Assembly: GCA_019137255.1 (NCBI GenBank)
Contig: WPDH01000067.1
Location: forward strand, 186,001-250,000
From: Corinectria fuckeliana
Taxonomy: Eukaryota; Ascomycota; Sordariomycetes; Hypocreales; Nectriaceae
Direction: 5' to 3'
Length of the DNA stretch: 64,000 nucleotides
In this document: piece after piece, positions 22,687-34,893 of the stretch
Layout of the letters: each line of letters opens with the position of its first letter
How positions within the stretch are numbered: position 1 is the first letter of the stretch
Notes under the pieces: generated by a model
Database searches by the model: none
What the model was told of the DNA's origin: nothing
Seen by the model: only the letters and a program-made list of their open reading frames with translations
Program-made: the position numbers and the translations under genes

Positions 22687-24476
22687 ATGGCCTCCAACGG
22701 TAACTTCATCCATCAGGATCAGTACAAGGATTCCCCCGGCCAACAACAAACAGTTTCCCTCGTCGCCGCCTCCGACTCCTCGGTCACCACCGCTGGTAAC
22801 AACAACCTGTCCAAGGATGAAGTTGGCTGGTACTTTGTCGAGCAATACTACACCACCCTGAGCAAGTCCCCCGAGAAGCTCCACGTATGCGCAATCCCCT
22901 ACCTTCTGCCATGGGCTCTTAGCTAACTTTTCCCACAGCTCTTCTACGGCAAGCGCTCGCAATTTGTCTACGGTCTCGAGGCTGAGGTTGCCAACGTCTC
23001 GGTTGGTCGACAGGTATATTGAACCACGCACCACCATGTGATCTAGGCCCACCCCGCTAACCGCGTCTCTACTCAGGCTATCCAGGAGCGCATCAAGGCC
23101 CTCGATTTCCAAGACTGCAAGGTCCGCGTCTCCAACGTCGACTCCCAGGCATCCTTTGATAACATCGTCATCCAAGTCATCGGCGAGACTTCCAACAAGG
23201 CCGGTGAGCCCAAGAAGTTTGTTCAGACCTTTGTTCTAGCACAACAGCCCTCCGGTTACTTCGTCCTGAACGATATCCTACGATACATTGACGAGGAGAC
23301 CGACGACGAGTCCGCCGAGGCCGTTGAGGAGACCGTACAGGAGCCTGAGGCCGCCGCCGAGCCCGCAGCTTCTGTCGAGCCTGAGGTTGAGTCTGCTGAA
23401 GAGGCTGAGGAGGTGGCTGCCGAGCTCGACCCCGAGATCGTCAACGAGAAGCTCGAGGAGGTGTCTGCTTCTGCCAATGACAATGCTGCCGTGAACGGTA
23501 GCGCCGCCGATTCTGTAGTCGAGGATGCCAACGTTTCCGAGACCAATGTTGCAGCTCCCGCTGACCCTGATACCGCCGCTAAACAGCTTGCCGAAGAAGA
23601 CGCCAAGGAGGTTGAAAAGCCTAAGGACCCTAGCCCTACACCAGTCGCCAAGTCTGCTGTCCCCCCTCCAGCCCCGGCTCCTGAGCCTACCGGTCCTCCT
23701 AAGCCTATGACCTGGGCCAGCCGCGCCGCTGCCGCTGCCGGTCCCAAGCCCGTGGTTCCTCTCTCCAAGACTCCTACTCCTCCTGTTTCCGGCCAGACCC
23801 GAGCTCCCGCCGTTCCCGCGCCCACTTCGCAACCCGCTGCGGCTCCTAGCACTTCTGCTACGCCTGCTGCCGCCGCCGCCGCCGCTCCTGCCAGTGAGGC
23901 ACCCAGCAAGGAGGCTACCGGATGGCAGACTGCTGGTGTGGACTCGAAGCGACAGAACCGCCCTCAGTCCATCTCCGGCGCTCCCACTGAGAAGGAGGGC
24001 ACTCTAGGATACGTCAAGTACGTGACTGATAAGGTTCAGGACGCAGATCTTCGAGGCGCTCTGGCTGCTCACGGCGAGTTGACTTATTTCGACATCAACC
24101 GCCAGAAGGTACGTAGCCTAACATGTGCTTCGCAAGACGACCGCTGACCGCAATCCAGAACTGCGCATTTGTCGAGTACAAGAACCCCGAGGGCTACCAG
24201 GCCGCCGTTGCCGCCAACCCTCACACCGTGAACGGCGAGACAATCGTTGTTGAACCCCGCCGACCCAAAGCTAATGCCTACGGCGGCAGCAGCTACGGAT
24301 CTAGCCGAGGAGGTGTCTCCGGCCGCGGCCGCGGCGGCTTCGAGGGTGGCCGATCTGGTAGTCAGGGACCTCGTGGCAACTTCTCAGGCCAGAACCGAGG
24401 ACGCGGTGGTGCTACCCGAGGCCGTGGTGGTGCTCAAGCCAACGCCAATGCCAGCTCCAACACCACAAGTGCCTAA
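22687..24476 (+). CDS. NXT3: G3BP/Nxt3-type protein: NTF2-like domain plus RRM
   Basis: Homologue of animal G3BP, S. pombe Nxt3 and yeast Bre5, cytoplasmic RNA-binding proteins linked to Ubp3-type deubiquitinase and stress granules. Exons 22687-22884, 22939-23013, 23077-24108 and 24159-24476 give 540 residues. The NTF2-like fold covers residues about 38-165: VGWYFVEQYYTTLSKSPEKLH, LFYGKRSQFVYG, IQERIKALDFQDCKVRVSNVD, then VQTFVLAQQPSGYFVLNDILRY, the classic motif. A long acidic and Pro/Ala-rich linker follows, including PKPMTWASRAA. The RRM near residues 425-490 has GYVKYV and NCAFVEYKNPEGYQAA (RNP1-like). The tail is RGG-rich (GRGRGGFEGG..RGRGG). The first three exons end on codon boundaries. 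Confidence 0.94.
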
Positions 24477-27400
24477 AGAATCAGCGCATATTACCGTGGG
24501 CCAAGGGTGAGCGGTACGAGGTCGACTCTCGACACTACCCATCGAGATGCCGGCAGGTGATGACTCGGATGGGGCGTGAGATGGCGGTACCAGGATGAGC
24601 ACCGCGGCCGCGTTAAGGGGCAAACGTTGTCATAACGGCATACCCAAACACAATACCAGGGGAAACAGGGAAGGGCTATGAGACGAATAGGGAGGAGTGG
24701 AGTTGGGCATTCCCTTTGGAGGGAGTCGGAGTTGGAGCCGGAGTCAATGTTTGTTCGTTTTTTCAGTTTTCGCTGCTTTGCGCGCTGCATCTGCATCTAA
24801 TCCTCCCCGACCGACGATTTGGCTCATGGATTCAGCAAAAAAAGGGAAAAGGGTCCTTGGCTGGGAGCTCGGATTTTGGCATCATTACTACCTAATGGCC
24901 GTGTATATTTTCACAAAAAGCGAAGGGAACGGGGAATAGAGGCTGGAGTCGGATGGGGCAGACAAAGGGTGGAGGGCGAGATGAACGGACAGGAGCATAG
25001 GGATAGGGAACCTAGAACGAAAGAGGCCTGGACAGGCCCGGCTGGAAGCAGGACAGAAAGGGGCCATATCTGTACGTTCTACTGTTGCAAAATAATCATC
25101 AGTACATTTGATCTGAGGGGAGTTTGGCGGAACAAGTGAGGAGGGGTTGTGCAGAATGGTTGATAGCAACAACAAAAGTTGAATGAACTATGATACAAGG
25201 TTGATCATGACAAGCCGAGGCAGAGCTAGGCCGAGCCTTGCAAAGCCGGTCAAGGGCATGCATGGTGATGAGATTGTCGCCGGCAGGATCAAAGCGGGTT
25301 GAAACGATGACTGGAATTATGACACACGAGAGTTGTTGACATGACGATGAATCAGTTCATGGCAATGGCCAAGGACGGACCGGAGACGCCGAGCTCATGG
25401 GCCTAAAGGGCTCGAACGGTTCGCTGTACGAGAAGTTGTCATGTATGAACCTTTGTGGTTGAGCAAAGGACTTTTGTGGACAGCTGGTACGTAATGATGT
25501 GTCGGCTGACCGGTTGTTAGTCCGGGGGTGTTCCGGGGCATTGGTCGTCGGGGCGTCGGTGGTCTCGGGTCTCGGAAGGGAGTGGACGGACCCACCTCCG
25601 GGAGGGGGAGAGCCCGAAAGAAAAAGAAAAAAGTTCCGTTGCGACCTTCTCAAAGCAGGCAAAATGTCGAAGTGAAAGGTAGTCAGTTAGTACGTATATG
25701 TGAAAGTACGAAGTATATATGTATGTATATGTAATGCCAAGGGAGTGAGGCTATTTCCTTGGCGTAAAGAGGGACCGAAGATCCGGGGGAGGGTATAGAT
25801 GATCGGTGCGGTGGTTGTCAGGGACCCGGTGGCTTGCAGTAGTTACGAATAGAGGGCGGTGATGGTGGGGGAGATGGGAGATGAGGGATGGATGGGTGAC
25901 GGGAGACGGGAGATGGGGATGAGCGACCAGGACGGCAGATGGGAAATGGGGATGGGCCGAGGATCTACATGAACGCAACAGGAACGCAACATGAACTTGG
26001 TGTTGACTACTACTTCGTACACTACATACCTAGGTACCTACCTGGGTGGGTGAGTGACCAAATGAACAACTACCAAGGTAGTCCATAAATAGATCAACTG
26101 TCGGTCCGTGAAGAGTAAGTCGAGACGGGGGAGTTTAATCGAAGGGCGTGTTTGTTGTCGGTGGTGGTGTGAAGGTATTCGTCGAGTTCAATGCAATACT
26201 CGGCAGACTACGGAGTACGGGCTGCGGGCTGCAAAGTACGGACTTCGGATTCTGTCAGCATGCGATGCTCCGTGATGTATCATGTTTGAGCAATCTTGGG
26301 GCAATGTCGTGCCGTGCGACAGGCGCAGGGTTTTAACGGAGGTTTTTTTTTTTTAATACGTATCAGGAGTCTGCCGATCCGGCACCCTTCACCCTTTCAC
26401 CCAATCCACTATCAATGGACCGTCCATTACATAGTATTCTTCATCAGGCTGTCACGCCTTCGACAGCGCATGGATGGATGGCATGGCACGGTAGCGGGCT
26501 AGGTTGGCTGGCGAGTTGGGTTGCATCCCACATCCCGCGTTACGGCAACTGCAAACTCGTTACAGTAAGTACTACGTATTACTATTAGTTGGCGGCTGTG
26601 GCAGACTAGCAAGAGTCGGGAGGTGTTGATTGACTATCCCCGTAGGACGGAGCGAGAGTTGGTTTCCAATGCTGGGCCAGTTGTCAATGCGCCCAGCTGG
26701 CGGGAACAGACAGAAAGGAAGATGGAAAGATCTGGCGATCCATGGCAGCGAAGGGGGCGGCATGGTGCGTCGGAGTTAAGGGTTAGCGGCGAGCGGCGAG
26801 CGGCTGTGAGGACAAGGGGAGAGAGAGTTGTTGCGCACGTGTGTTGCAAGGAAGGTGACTTTACATTGTACTTCGTATACTACGTAGTACTGTTAGAAAA
26901 CGCCCGTAATTAATGACTTCTGGTAACCTACTCTGTACTTACCTACCTGCCCTGCGGGTGGATATAATCGAGAGGAAATTGGTGATCAAATCTTACATAG
27001 CAATGATGCGATACGGCGATCGTTCAGACAGACCCAAACCAACATGCGTAAGAAAATAGTAGGTAGACTACGGCCGACGAGGAGGTACTTCTGCTAACGC
27101 TGAGGCCGTTCACTTGGGTTCCATTGTAGTAAGTTAAGTTACTCTGTGCTGGATATGGATGGTGCCAGGGGGGGTGGGCTGCACTTCTTTCAAAGGTGCC
27201 AAGGGCGCGGCAAAAGTTCCTTTCCCAGCAGCTTGGGCCAAAGGACGCGTCCCCCTCCCAGCACGAAGCTGCACGACGACGGGCTATTAGCGATCAACTT
27301 TCAAACCAACAACTGGAGGCCTTAATTTTTTTATTTTTTTATTTCCCTTTCCCAGTTTTCTTTCTTTTGTCTCTGCTCGGTCTCTGATGAGCGTTTTACC

Positions 27401-27970
27401 GGGAGCCCGTGATGTCCGGAAAGATGGGGCCTAGTTTGATAGTCTATACTTACTGCAGATCCGTGAGAATTATGGGTATGTTTTTTCCAAAGACAACCAG
27501 CAACCGGGTAACTCGTGCTCCGTAGTCGACAATTATAGTCACTTGTCACAAACCTAGCAGTGTGGCGGTCGGGAAATGGCGGTAGTTTATTCGGGCATGC
27601 TACGTAGGGTGATGGGTAACTACTCCCTCCTTGAAGAGATCTGGGCTTGGCTAGACGCAGCTTCCAAGGCGAATGATGACTTGCAGCACGGGATGGAGGG
27701 CGATTCTGAGGCACAGCACAACACGCCCGGAGCCCAGTCGAGATTCCCGGCCGAGACGGGAAAGCCTGGAAGTAGGCCTAGCGCTGAGTGACATTTTGAC
27801 GCGTCCTCAGCCTAGCACAGGATCGGGGTACCTATCCAAGTATCCCCCCCGTGTAAGTTGTGTAAGTGCAAAAAATTGGTTGATACGAATACAGACCTGC
27901 CTAGCTTAACCTACGTGCCATCAATTTCTCCAAGAAGTAATCGCCGCGACAGGCCCTCAATCACTCAATC

Positions 27971-28020
27971 AGTCAGTCAGTCAGTCAGTCAGTCAGTCAG
28001 TCAGTCAGTCAATCAATCAA
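27971..28020 (+). repeat. AGTC tetranucleotide microsatellite
   Basis: Ten perfect AGTC units at 27971-28010, flanked by AATC units on both sides, suggesting a slipped, probably polymorphic locus. Not inside a recognised gene. Confidence 0.95.
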
Positions 28021-28294
28021 CCTCGGACAGCAGCCCAGCCAAAACCAAACAAAACAAAAAGTCGCTCCCAAGGCCGCTCCGTCAGCCGTGCCGCAACATC
28101 CGTCCGAGTAAAGATCACCTACCCGTCCAGGCCTAGCGGCGCCCTTTTCAATGCCCTGGCCGCCCTTTTCTTCCCCACAACACCCAGCGGCAGCAGGCGC
28201 AACTGGCAACTGGCAAGCAAAGAAGAAGGAAAATGCTGAGGAAGGTACGGCCGACCCGGGCCAGCCTGTCAAACGAAGCGGACGACCCTGCGGT

Positions 28295-28297
<3 letters not shown>

Positions 28298-28341
<44 letters not shown>

Positions 28342-28366
28342 NNGGGCCCCCCCCCCCCCCCCCCCC
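28298..28366 (+). repeat. Poly-C tract with NN and a GGG interruption
   Basis: About 44 C, then NN at 28342-28343, GGG, and about 20 more C. The Ns mark an unresolved assembly spot, so the tract length is unreliable. It lies in a gene-poor region. Confidence 0.95.
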
Positions 28367-28737
28367 TACCCTGCCCTGCCGTTGCCCTCTGCGGTGCTTG
28401 CCCGTGGAACCGCGCCCGGGGGACCTTTTGGCGGGAATGGGGCCGGGGTGCAGACCTTTGCCTGAGCGAATGACAGGGCGAAGCGACGAGCTGGAGCGTT
28501 CCGTTTTTGTCGCAGACAGACGGGCCAGTTGCGACCGAACCGCGCCTTCCCCGACGGTACCTGTACCCGGGGGCATCGCATCGGCGTACTTTGTACATAC
28601 TTTCGTCCTCCGTAAGTATAGACCTACTTCGTACCGACTTCGTAAAGGGCCCTATCACAAGCCCGCTTCTTGAGGCATCACCACCTCGCTTCGCCTCTTT
28701 GTGGTCGTCGGGGCTTGATCGACGGGCCACTGCACGG

Positions 28738-28773
28738 TACTGTACTGACGATACTGTACTGACGGTACTGTAA
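28738..28773 (+). repeat. Short tandem repeat of TACTGTACTGACG
   Basis: Two near-exact 13-nt units followed by a partial third. Each unit itself contains the palindromic word GTAC. Upstream of the PH-domain gene; no known role. Confidence 0.7.
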
Positions 28774-29791
28774 GGCATTCTTCTTTCTCGGCTGCCCAGA
28801 TGTGCGGCTCGCAGCCACCCCGGGTATGTATGTAGTGACGGTAGTGGTGGTGATGGATCACATCGCATCGCGTCGCGTTCCCGCCATTGACGAACAAACC
28901 AAAAAGTAGGAGTAATTCAATCACTCACTTTCTTGATCAACACAAATCGCACCAGCTTTTGCTCCCGCTCCGTTCATCTCGCCACCCCCCGTGCCGGCTC
29001 GACGATCCACATCCTCAAGCATCTCGCAGTTTGAGTCTGCTCTAGAGCCTCCAAGCCTCCAAGGATCGTCTCGCTTTTCTCCGGCCTCCATGCGGGCTCG
29101 ATCCCGTCCTCCCCTCCATCTTGCTTTGCTTGCTCCACCCGCCCGCTCGGTCTCCTCACACCACTCCCCTCGGTCTGCGTACGGCCGTCCTTTTCTCGAA
29201 AGCCCGACCCTGCGATGCTAGTTTCGAACAAAAGAGCCGCCGTGTTCCACGCCCCTTCTATCCGCATCCGCATCCCTATTCTCGAATCCTAAACCCCATC
29301 ATCCCCCATCCCTCATCCGCCCAACTGGCCCGTCGCCTCCGGCCGTTCCCTCGTCACTCGTCACTCGCCACTCGTTCGTTCGTTCGTTCGTTCCTGGGTC
29401 CGTCGTCACCCCGTCCCGTCCCACTCGGCTCACGCCCCCCTTCAAACAAAACCTCCGCTCGATCCCCCTGCTGCTTGCACCCTTCCTTCCATGACGGACG
29501 GCCCTCGCCTCGGCTCCACGCTGACTGTCCGCTCGTCGTCCTTGCTCCTCTGTTGGCTCGCTCACACTTTTACTCCTCTACCTCTCTCCACCGAACTCCA
29601 GAGCGGGTCGTTATGATCACTCTCTCCAGCCTGTCGCCCTCTACGGAGACTCCTGCGGCGACGGTCCCTTGAGTCGCACGCCCCCGAACCCTTCGACTCA
29701 TCCCGCTCCTTCCACTCCGCTTCGACCGGTCGCCAGACGTCTCCAGGTCTCCAGGTCTCGAGGCCCTCGTATATAAGACCGAACCTCCCCC

Positions 29792-31182
29792 ATGGAACCC
29801 GACGGAGTCCCGGCCGAGGACGATGGACCATCTCCGACCGTACCTGCGTCGCCGCCTCTCAGGCGGCGTGTCTCGATGGAAGAGGACTTCTTCTACCAGC
29901 AGATCATGACCAGTTCTCGTCGTCCCTCGCAGCCTCCCCCGTACCAGCGCGATTCGCTTACGCCATCCACCTCTGACCATGGGAAGGAATCCAGGAAGGG
30001 AAAAGATATCGCGGCTGGTGGGGGTGGACTCGAACGCCACTGCCCAGTCACCGAACAGCAAGAGGAGGAAGAGCTGCCGCAATACCAGACATCAATAGCG
30101 CTAGAAGGCGTCTTCTGCAAGAAGCAAGAGATCGAAAACACCACGAAGAGGGCCGAGGATCGCCAATGGCGCACCGTATACGTCAAGCTGAATGGCACCG
30201 CGCTCAACATCTATGAAACCAAGAAGGCCTGGAGCTGGGGAAGGACACGAGACGATGGTCCATCCATCGACCCGGACAACCCGCCCTGGATCAAGAAGGC
30301 GAAACTCGAGAGGTCCTACAGTCTGCTCTACGCCGACGTTGGCATTGCTGCCGATTACAAGAAGTGAGCCGACCTTGACCCCGACCGCGCCCAGTTGCAG
30401 ATCCCCACGGTGACGCTTGCTAACTTTTGATCTTTTTGCGTAGGCGTCGCTATGTCATTCGCATCCGCGCAGAGACAGACCAGTTCCTCCTTTCCTGCGT
30501 CGAGCTGAGCACCTTCATCAAGTGGCTGGAGGGATTCTTCGCAGCCATCGACGTCGCCACCCCTTTAGACGATCGGGATTTCCCCCGCGACATGTCTATT
30601 CCTCGAGTCCAGCGCATTCGCTGGTTTCGCGGCCAGGATCCAATCCCGACCGCCGTCTACCTGTCAGAGCTTGACCTCGCAGAACAGCCCGACGAAGCCT
30701 CTTCGTCTCAGGTTGAGCGCCCGTCATCCTCCCATTCCTCCGTAATACCACCGGAGCCCCAGACGCGGGTTGAGCCCGAGCCAGAGGAGCCGCCAGGGTC
30801 TCAAACAAGGATAGAACTTGAGCTAGAACAACACCCAGAGCATCCCGAGCATCCCGAGCATCCTGAGCATCCTCCGCGAATAGACCCGAACTACCGTCTC
30901 AGCACGTCGTCCTACCCCAACGTTGCCATCGACCCCGGGTCGGGCAAATGGTTCCCAGAGCATCGATGGTCAAGAGCCCACGATATGCTCTATGCCAAGC
31001 TATGCTACAGCAACCTCCTTTTCAGGAGCCCTCGAAAATCCAACTACATCATCTCCAAAGGCAAGCAATGGTACGTGGATTGGACAACGGGTCGCATGGT
31101 CAGGGTGTTACCCCCCGAGTACGGCGAGATCGACTACTTTGGGTCTTGGCAAGTGGTTCATACAGAAAACAGAAGGATATAG
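29792..31182 (+). CDS. PH-domain protein
   Basis: Exons 29792-30363 and 30444-31182 join in a Lys codon and give 436 residues. After a Ser/Pro-rich, disordered N-terminus, a pleckstrin-homology fold spans about residues 105-255: GVFCKKQEIEN (strand 1), RQWRTVYVKLNGTALNIYETKKAW (strands 2-3), ERSYSLLYADVGIAADYKKRRYVIRIRAETDQFLLSC, and a final helix ELSTFIKWLEGFFAAIDVA. Such domains bind phosphoinositides or membrane-linked partners. A Pro/Glu-rich linker follows, with a tandem HPE unit repeated several times (about 30832-30872), then a conserved-looking C-terminal part with NYIISKGKQWYVDWTTGRMVRVLPPEYGEIDYFGSW. The role is unknown; similar PH proteins are common in Pezizomycotina. An in-frame upstream start is not evident, so 29792 was chosen. 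Confidence 0.86.
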
Positions 31183-32058
31183 AGTTGCACGGTCCGCAGA
31201 GGCGCAAAGACGAACGCTGCGGTACAGTTACGGTTCATCATTTCTTCCTTTACGTACCTAGGAGCATTTCCACCACGGTTCCGGGAGCATTTAAACGGCG
31301 GTCCTGGAAAATCACAGCATCGACATCATTCATCATCAACCAACCCCATACACAACACATACCGAGACGGCATCATTTCTATCCCCCAAGAAACGTCATC
31401 TCGAATACAACACCTCTGACGACACTCTGGGAGCACATTGGCCATGTTCTCCCTAAAATTACGGTTCGCCATGGATCACGAAGACAACTCCTGAATACAA
31501 GAGGCACTACTCTGGCTAACTTGCTCGAATTTTCTCATTTATTTGTATATATATTTGCATGTCCGGCGCGTTTAGGGGTGCATAAGCCATCTTGGCGGGG
31601 ATCTAACGTACACATGGGCGGAGTCGAATCTCTTTGTGTTTTATAACCATTTTGACGCATTTCTGCTAGTGGAGTCTTGATTGGGCGGCATGCAATTTTG
31701 CAGGGAGCACGCTTTTCTTTTCCTACCACGTATATCTGTATATAGCAACAAATTTAGCACGCATAGCGTCGCATGTACATGAAAGCAAGCGAATCGAAAG
31801 CCTTGAGTACAGGAAAGCATATCGTAGGCTCTGTGGTGATTAGATTGTAGTGGTGGCCCAAATCAGCAACGAAGATAAAAAATAAAAAAAATAAATCGTG
31901 GTATCATAAACATTGCCCCTGTTCTTTATTGCTCACATCATATAATGACTTGACGGTCTCCCTGCTGGCCTTTTTCCCTTGCCTGAACCGTATAATTGCA
32001 CGCCTTTGCCATACTCCCACTCATCAAGAGACAGGTTCCACAAAGAGGAGGGGGGGCT
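31183..32058. other. Intergenic 3' region
   Basis: Roughly 880 nt between the end of the PH-domain gene and the end of the convergent NNF1 gene. A/T-rich with AATAAA-like words near 31875-31895. No gene seen. Confidence 0.5.
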
Positions 32059-33029
32059 TCACGGTCTTTGCGCCCCCGCCGCCTCAACCGCCGCAAGCCC
32101 CTCCCTCGTCTCGGCAGCGATGTCGTCGGCGACGGGGCGCAGGGCGTCGTTTGCGACGCGCACGTCGGCGACGACGGCGTCGAGGCGGTCGAGCAGGGCG
32201 GCAACCTCGTCGCGCTGGCGGCGGACCTCGTCGAACAGCAGGGCGTTCTGGGACTGCGTCGTCTGCAGGCGCGCGTTGAGCTGGGACTGGTGGGCGGCGA
32301 GGGCCGGGTGCAGGTGGGCGGCGAGGATGGCGCTGGGCGGGAGGAGGTGAGGGCTGTTTTCGGGGTGTTTTGCTTGGTTAGTTGGGTTGGTTTTTCTTTT
32401 GGGGCAGGAGATGGGGAGGAAAGGGAAGCATACGGGGTTGGTGGCGGAGCGTCGGCGGTCGAGGATGATGACGATTCGGCGCGCCGGCGGGAGGCGTCGC
32501 TGATGAGGCTCTCGAGGTCGTTGAGCTTGGGGACGACTTGTCGGGTGACCATGATGTTTTCGAACTCCTTCTGCGAACCCCAGAAACCAACCGATTTTAG
32601 CCTCTGCAGCCACAGAATCTACCTCGAGCTCTCTCTCTCGCTCTCACTCACCTCGCACTTCTCCCCCAGCTTGTCCACCATCTGCCCCTGCACCTGCCTC
32701 AGCACGCCCTCGGCCCTCCTCGCCACCGTCGGGTAGCAGCCGGCGAAGTTCTCCCACGCGAGCTTCCCCAGCGTGCGCTGCAGGCGCTGCGCGTACAGCT
32801 CCTGCAGGCGCGCCGCGCGCGGGCCGGGCGTCACGGCCGTGTGGCGCGGGGGCAGCGGCGGCGAGGCGGGGTGCTCGGTGTGGTTACTGATGTTGTTGTT
32901 GTTGTTGTTGTCGCCGTTGACGCCGACATTGTTTGGGTTTGGCTGCTCTTCCTCCTCTTCTTCATCTTCTGCGGCGGCGGCGGCGGCATTGGCGATCGGG
33001 GGCGCTTCGCTTTGCGATTGGGGTGCCAT
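32059..33029 (-). CDS. NNF1: Kinetochore protein Nnf1 (MIND/Mis12 complex)
   Basis: Subunit of the Mis12/MIND complex that links centromeric chromatin to the outer kinetochore. Minus-strand exons 33029-32652, 32570-32434 and 32332-32059 give 262 residues. The N-terminus is disordered, with Ala, Glu and Asn homopolymers. The Nnf1 domain begins at PGPRAARLQELYAQRLQRTLGKLAWENFAGCYPTVA, where the xxPGPRAxRLQ..Y...L..TL.....NF..CFPT pattern is diagnostic. It continues through QGQMVDKLGEKCEKEFENIMVTRQVVPKLNDLESLI. The final exon is a long coiled coil (HQSQLNARLQTTQSQNALLFDEVRRQRDEVAALLDRL). All three junctions preserve frame. The 565 nt to the next gene upstream should hold its promoter. Confidence 0.88.
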
Positions 33030-33594
33030 TGCGGACGGTGGGTGTGCTGGTGGTGATGATGGATCATGGTGGTTTGCCGTGGGAGACGCGACACCGATAA
33101 GGGAGACGCGTGGGGTGGCTTATCGCACGTGCTATCAATTAGATGGGTGGTGCTCTAGTGGCGGTTCTCGATGGCTTGCATCTTGCAGACGTGATATGCA
33201 TAAGAGGGTACATAGATATTCGCAAGGGCAAGGTAATCGTAAATAGAGCCTTTGTTCCGTATAGGTTCTAGATTATATAACGTGTAATTGTCCAAGGAAA
33301 TTAGCTTGTCAAAGCCAGCGTGTCTGTTTTTGTAACTCAGTCTCCCAGCTTCTTCCTTAGTACTCCGTCATCGAGATAAACAAGTCTCTCCCCCAATCCA
33401 GTGTCCCATAATCACACATGCCTCTATACCTATCTATACACCATTGATCCAGATCTCCCCTGTCCCTCCCGTTTATTGCGTGTGCATGGCAGTATCAGCA
33501 ATATTTCCCTTCCAAGAAATGTCTATAGGGTATCAATATCGGTAGAAGAAAACTCAAGGAAAACCACCTCCATCGTAATTGAATCGTAACCACT
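33030..33594. promoter_or_regulatory. Upstream region of NNF1
   Basis: Lies between the NNF1 start and the end of the next minus-strand gene. It contains no supportable gene and must hold the NNF1 promoter together with the 3' end of the DUF1640 gene. No defined element recognised. Confidence 0.45.
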
Positions 33595-34893
33595 TCAATT
33601 TGCAGTCAAAATTGCCGCCGCGTCAGGCGATGAGCTGTGGTCTCGTGTTCCACTGTTCCGTCGCCTCTCTCGTTCTTCATACTTCTTACGGTCTGCTTCC
33701 TTCTGCCGCTCATGGCTCACGTATGTGGCATAGCGTAGTGTTCCCAAGGTGAGCACCGCCATGAAAAGAATACCTACAACGGATCGTCGGATGAGGATCC
33801 ATCGAACAGCCTCAATGTCCGACTTGGCATCGCTGGTGAGCAGAATGCTGATCTTATAGTTGAGCTGCTGAATCTGTATTATTGTCAGTTTCGAATATAC
33901 CAAACATAGGCGACTTCGCGGTGACCTACCGAGCTTTCGGCTGTATTCTGCTCCTCCCTGACTACCATCTTACGATCGTTGAACATGCCCCGCACATTGT
34001 CGTTGAGCGTCAGCGCCTCCTGGTTCAGCGATTGTGTCAGGATATCCACTTCATGCTGCAAGTGCGTCCGCTGCTGTCTAAGTTGTTCCTCTTGGAGGCG
34101 TCGATTGTTCTTAATCTCAGTGCTCAGCTCCGAGCACGCGGCTGTAAAGAGATATGTCTCCTGGGTATAAATGTCAGCAACTATGTATACAATCGCCCCA
34201 AATAGTTCATCGTACATTCTCCACATCACTCTTGCTGACCAGGCTCGACTGCGCGATTTCCAAGTTCTGCCCCAGCATCGAGCGGATTGCCTTCATGGTC
34301 GTCGTGGCCTGCTCCCGCGAGTAGCCACTATCCTGGAGTTGCCTCACAAGCGAGTAGCTGTCAAAGTGGTGGACATACGGCGGGGGCGACATGGTAGGAC
34401 ACTGCCTCACCATGTTCTCCGGGGGTTGCATATGAAGAACCTCCTCGAGAGGCCCGCTGTGCTTGGCGTCCTCCCGGACCTGTCGAGCTCGTTTCTCCTC
34501 GGAGGTTTGTTCTTCGTTCTGCAGCTCCGAGGCATGGCTCGACGCTTGAACAGCCTGCGCCGGGGCACTTGAGATGCCGGCCTCGGCCGTCGGGGTGGAA
34601 TCGGAGGACTGCGCCAGCTTCTGAGCCGGCTGCTCGGTCGTACTCGTCGACTGCTGGGGCGCACCCTGGTGGATCTCCTCCTTGGGAGGAGCCGCAGCCT
34701 CAATCACATTGGGTAGCTCGGTGACGGGCTTGGGCTTCACGGTGCTCAGTATAGGAGGTTCGACTGCCTTCCCTCGCCTCCGCGCAAAGGTTCCTCTGTG
34801 CCTGGAGAGGCCCGCAGCGCGAGGCAGCCCTCCCGCGCGAACGGTGCGCAGCACGTGCGGATAGAGAAACGTCAGCCGGGCGGCGGCCGTCAT
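33595..34893 (-). CDS. FMP32: Mitochondrial DUF1640 protein (Fmp32/CCDC90/MCUR1 family)
   Basis: Family members are inner-membrane coiled-coil proteins; yeast Fmp32 is tied to cytochrome oxidase assembly and animal MCUR1 to calcium uptake. Minus-strand exons 34893-34216, 34160-33930 and 33873-33595 give 395 residues. The first about 45 residues are basic with no acidic residue (TAAARLTFLYPHVLRTVRAG), a probable mitochondrial presequence. A Pro/Gln/Glu-rich spacer follows, then the DUF1640 core: YVHHFDSYSLVRQLQDSGYSREQATTTM, a long coiled coil (ETYLFTAACSELSTEI through LNQEALTLNDNVRGMFNDRK), and SDAKSDIEAVRWILIRRSVVGILFMAVLTLGTLRYATYV, whose last part is the single transmembrane helix. The C-terminus is charged. 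Exons 1 and 2 end on codon boundaries. Confidence 0.85.

Larger units (their letters stand above)
24477..29791. other. Long gene-poor region
   Basis: About 5.3 kb in which I find no protein with domain character on either strand; open frames are short, overlapping and compositional. It holds a TACCTAGGTACCTACCTGGG cluster (26028-26048), an AGTC microsatellite, a poly-C/N tract, short tandem repeats near 28738 and, from about 28960 to 29640, CT-rich sequence leading to the PH-domain gene, including a CGTT run near 29373-29392. Non-coding RNA or a long leader is possible but not shown. Confidence 0.5.

Noticed and set aside
22022..22861. 279-codon frame in the CT-rich leader of the NTF2/RRM gene
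   Set aside because: Low-complexity Ser/Pro/Leu text from a CT tract; it runs into the true gene in the wrong frame.
27971..28020. Regular repeats considered as a CRISPR array
   Set aside because: Simple 4-nt microsatellite without spacers, in a eukaryotic genome.
31938..32552. Alternative long minus-strand frame across the end of NNF1
   Set aside because: Only its 5' part (exon 32570-32434) is coding; beyond 32434 it continues through the intron and then a wrong frame of the coiled-coil exon.
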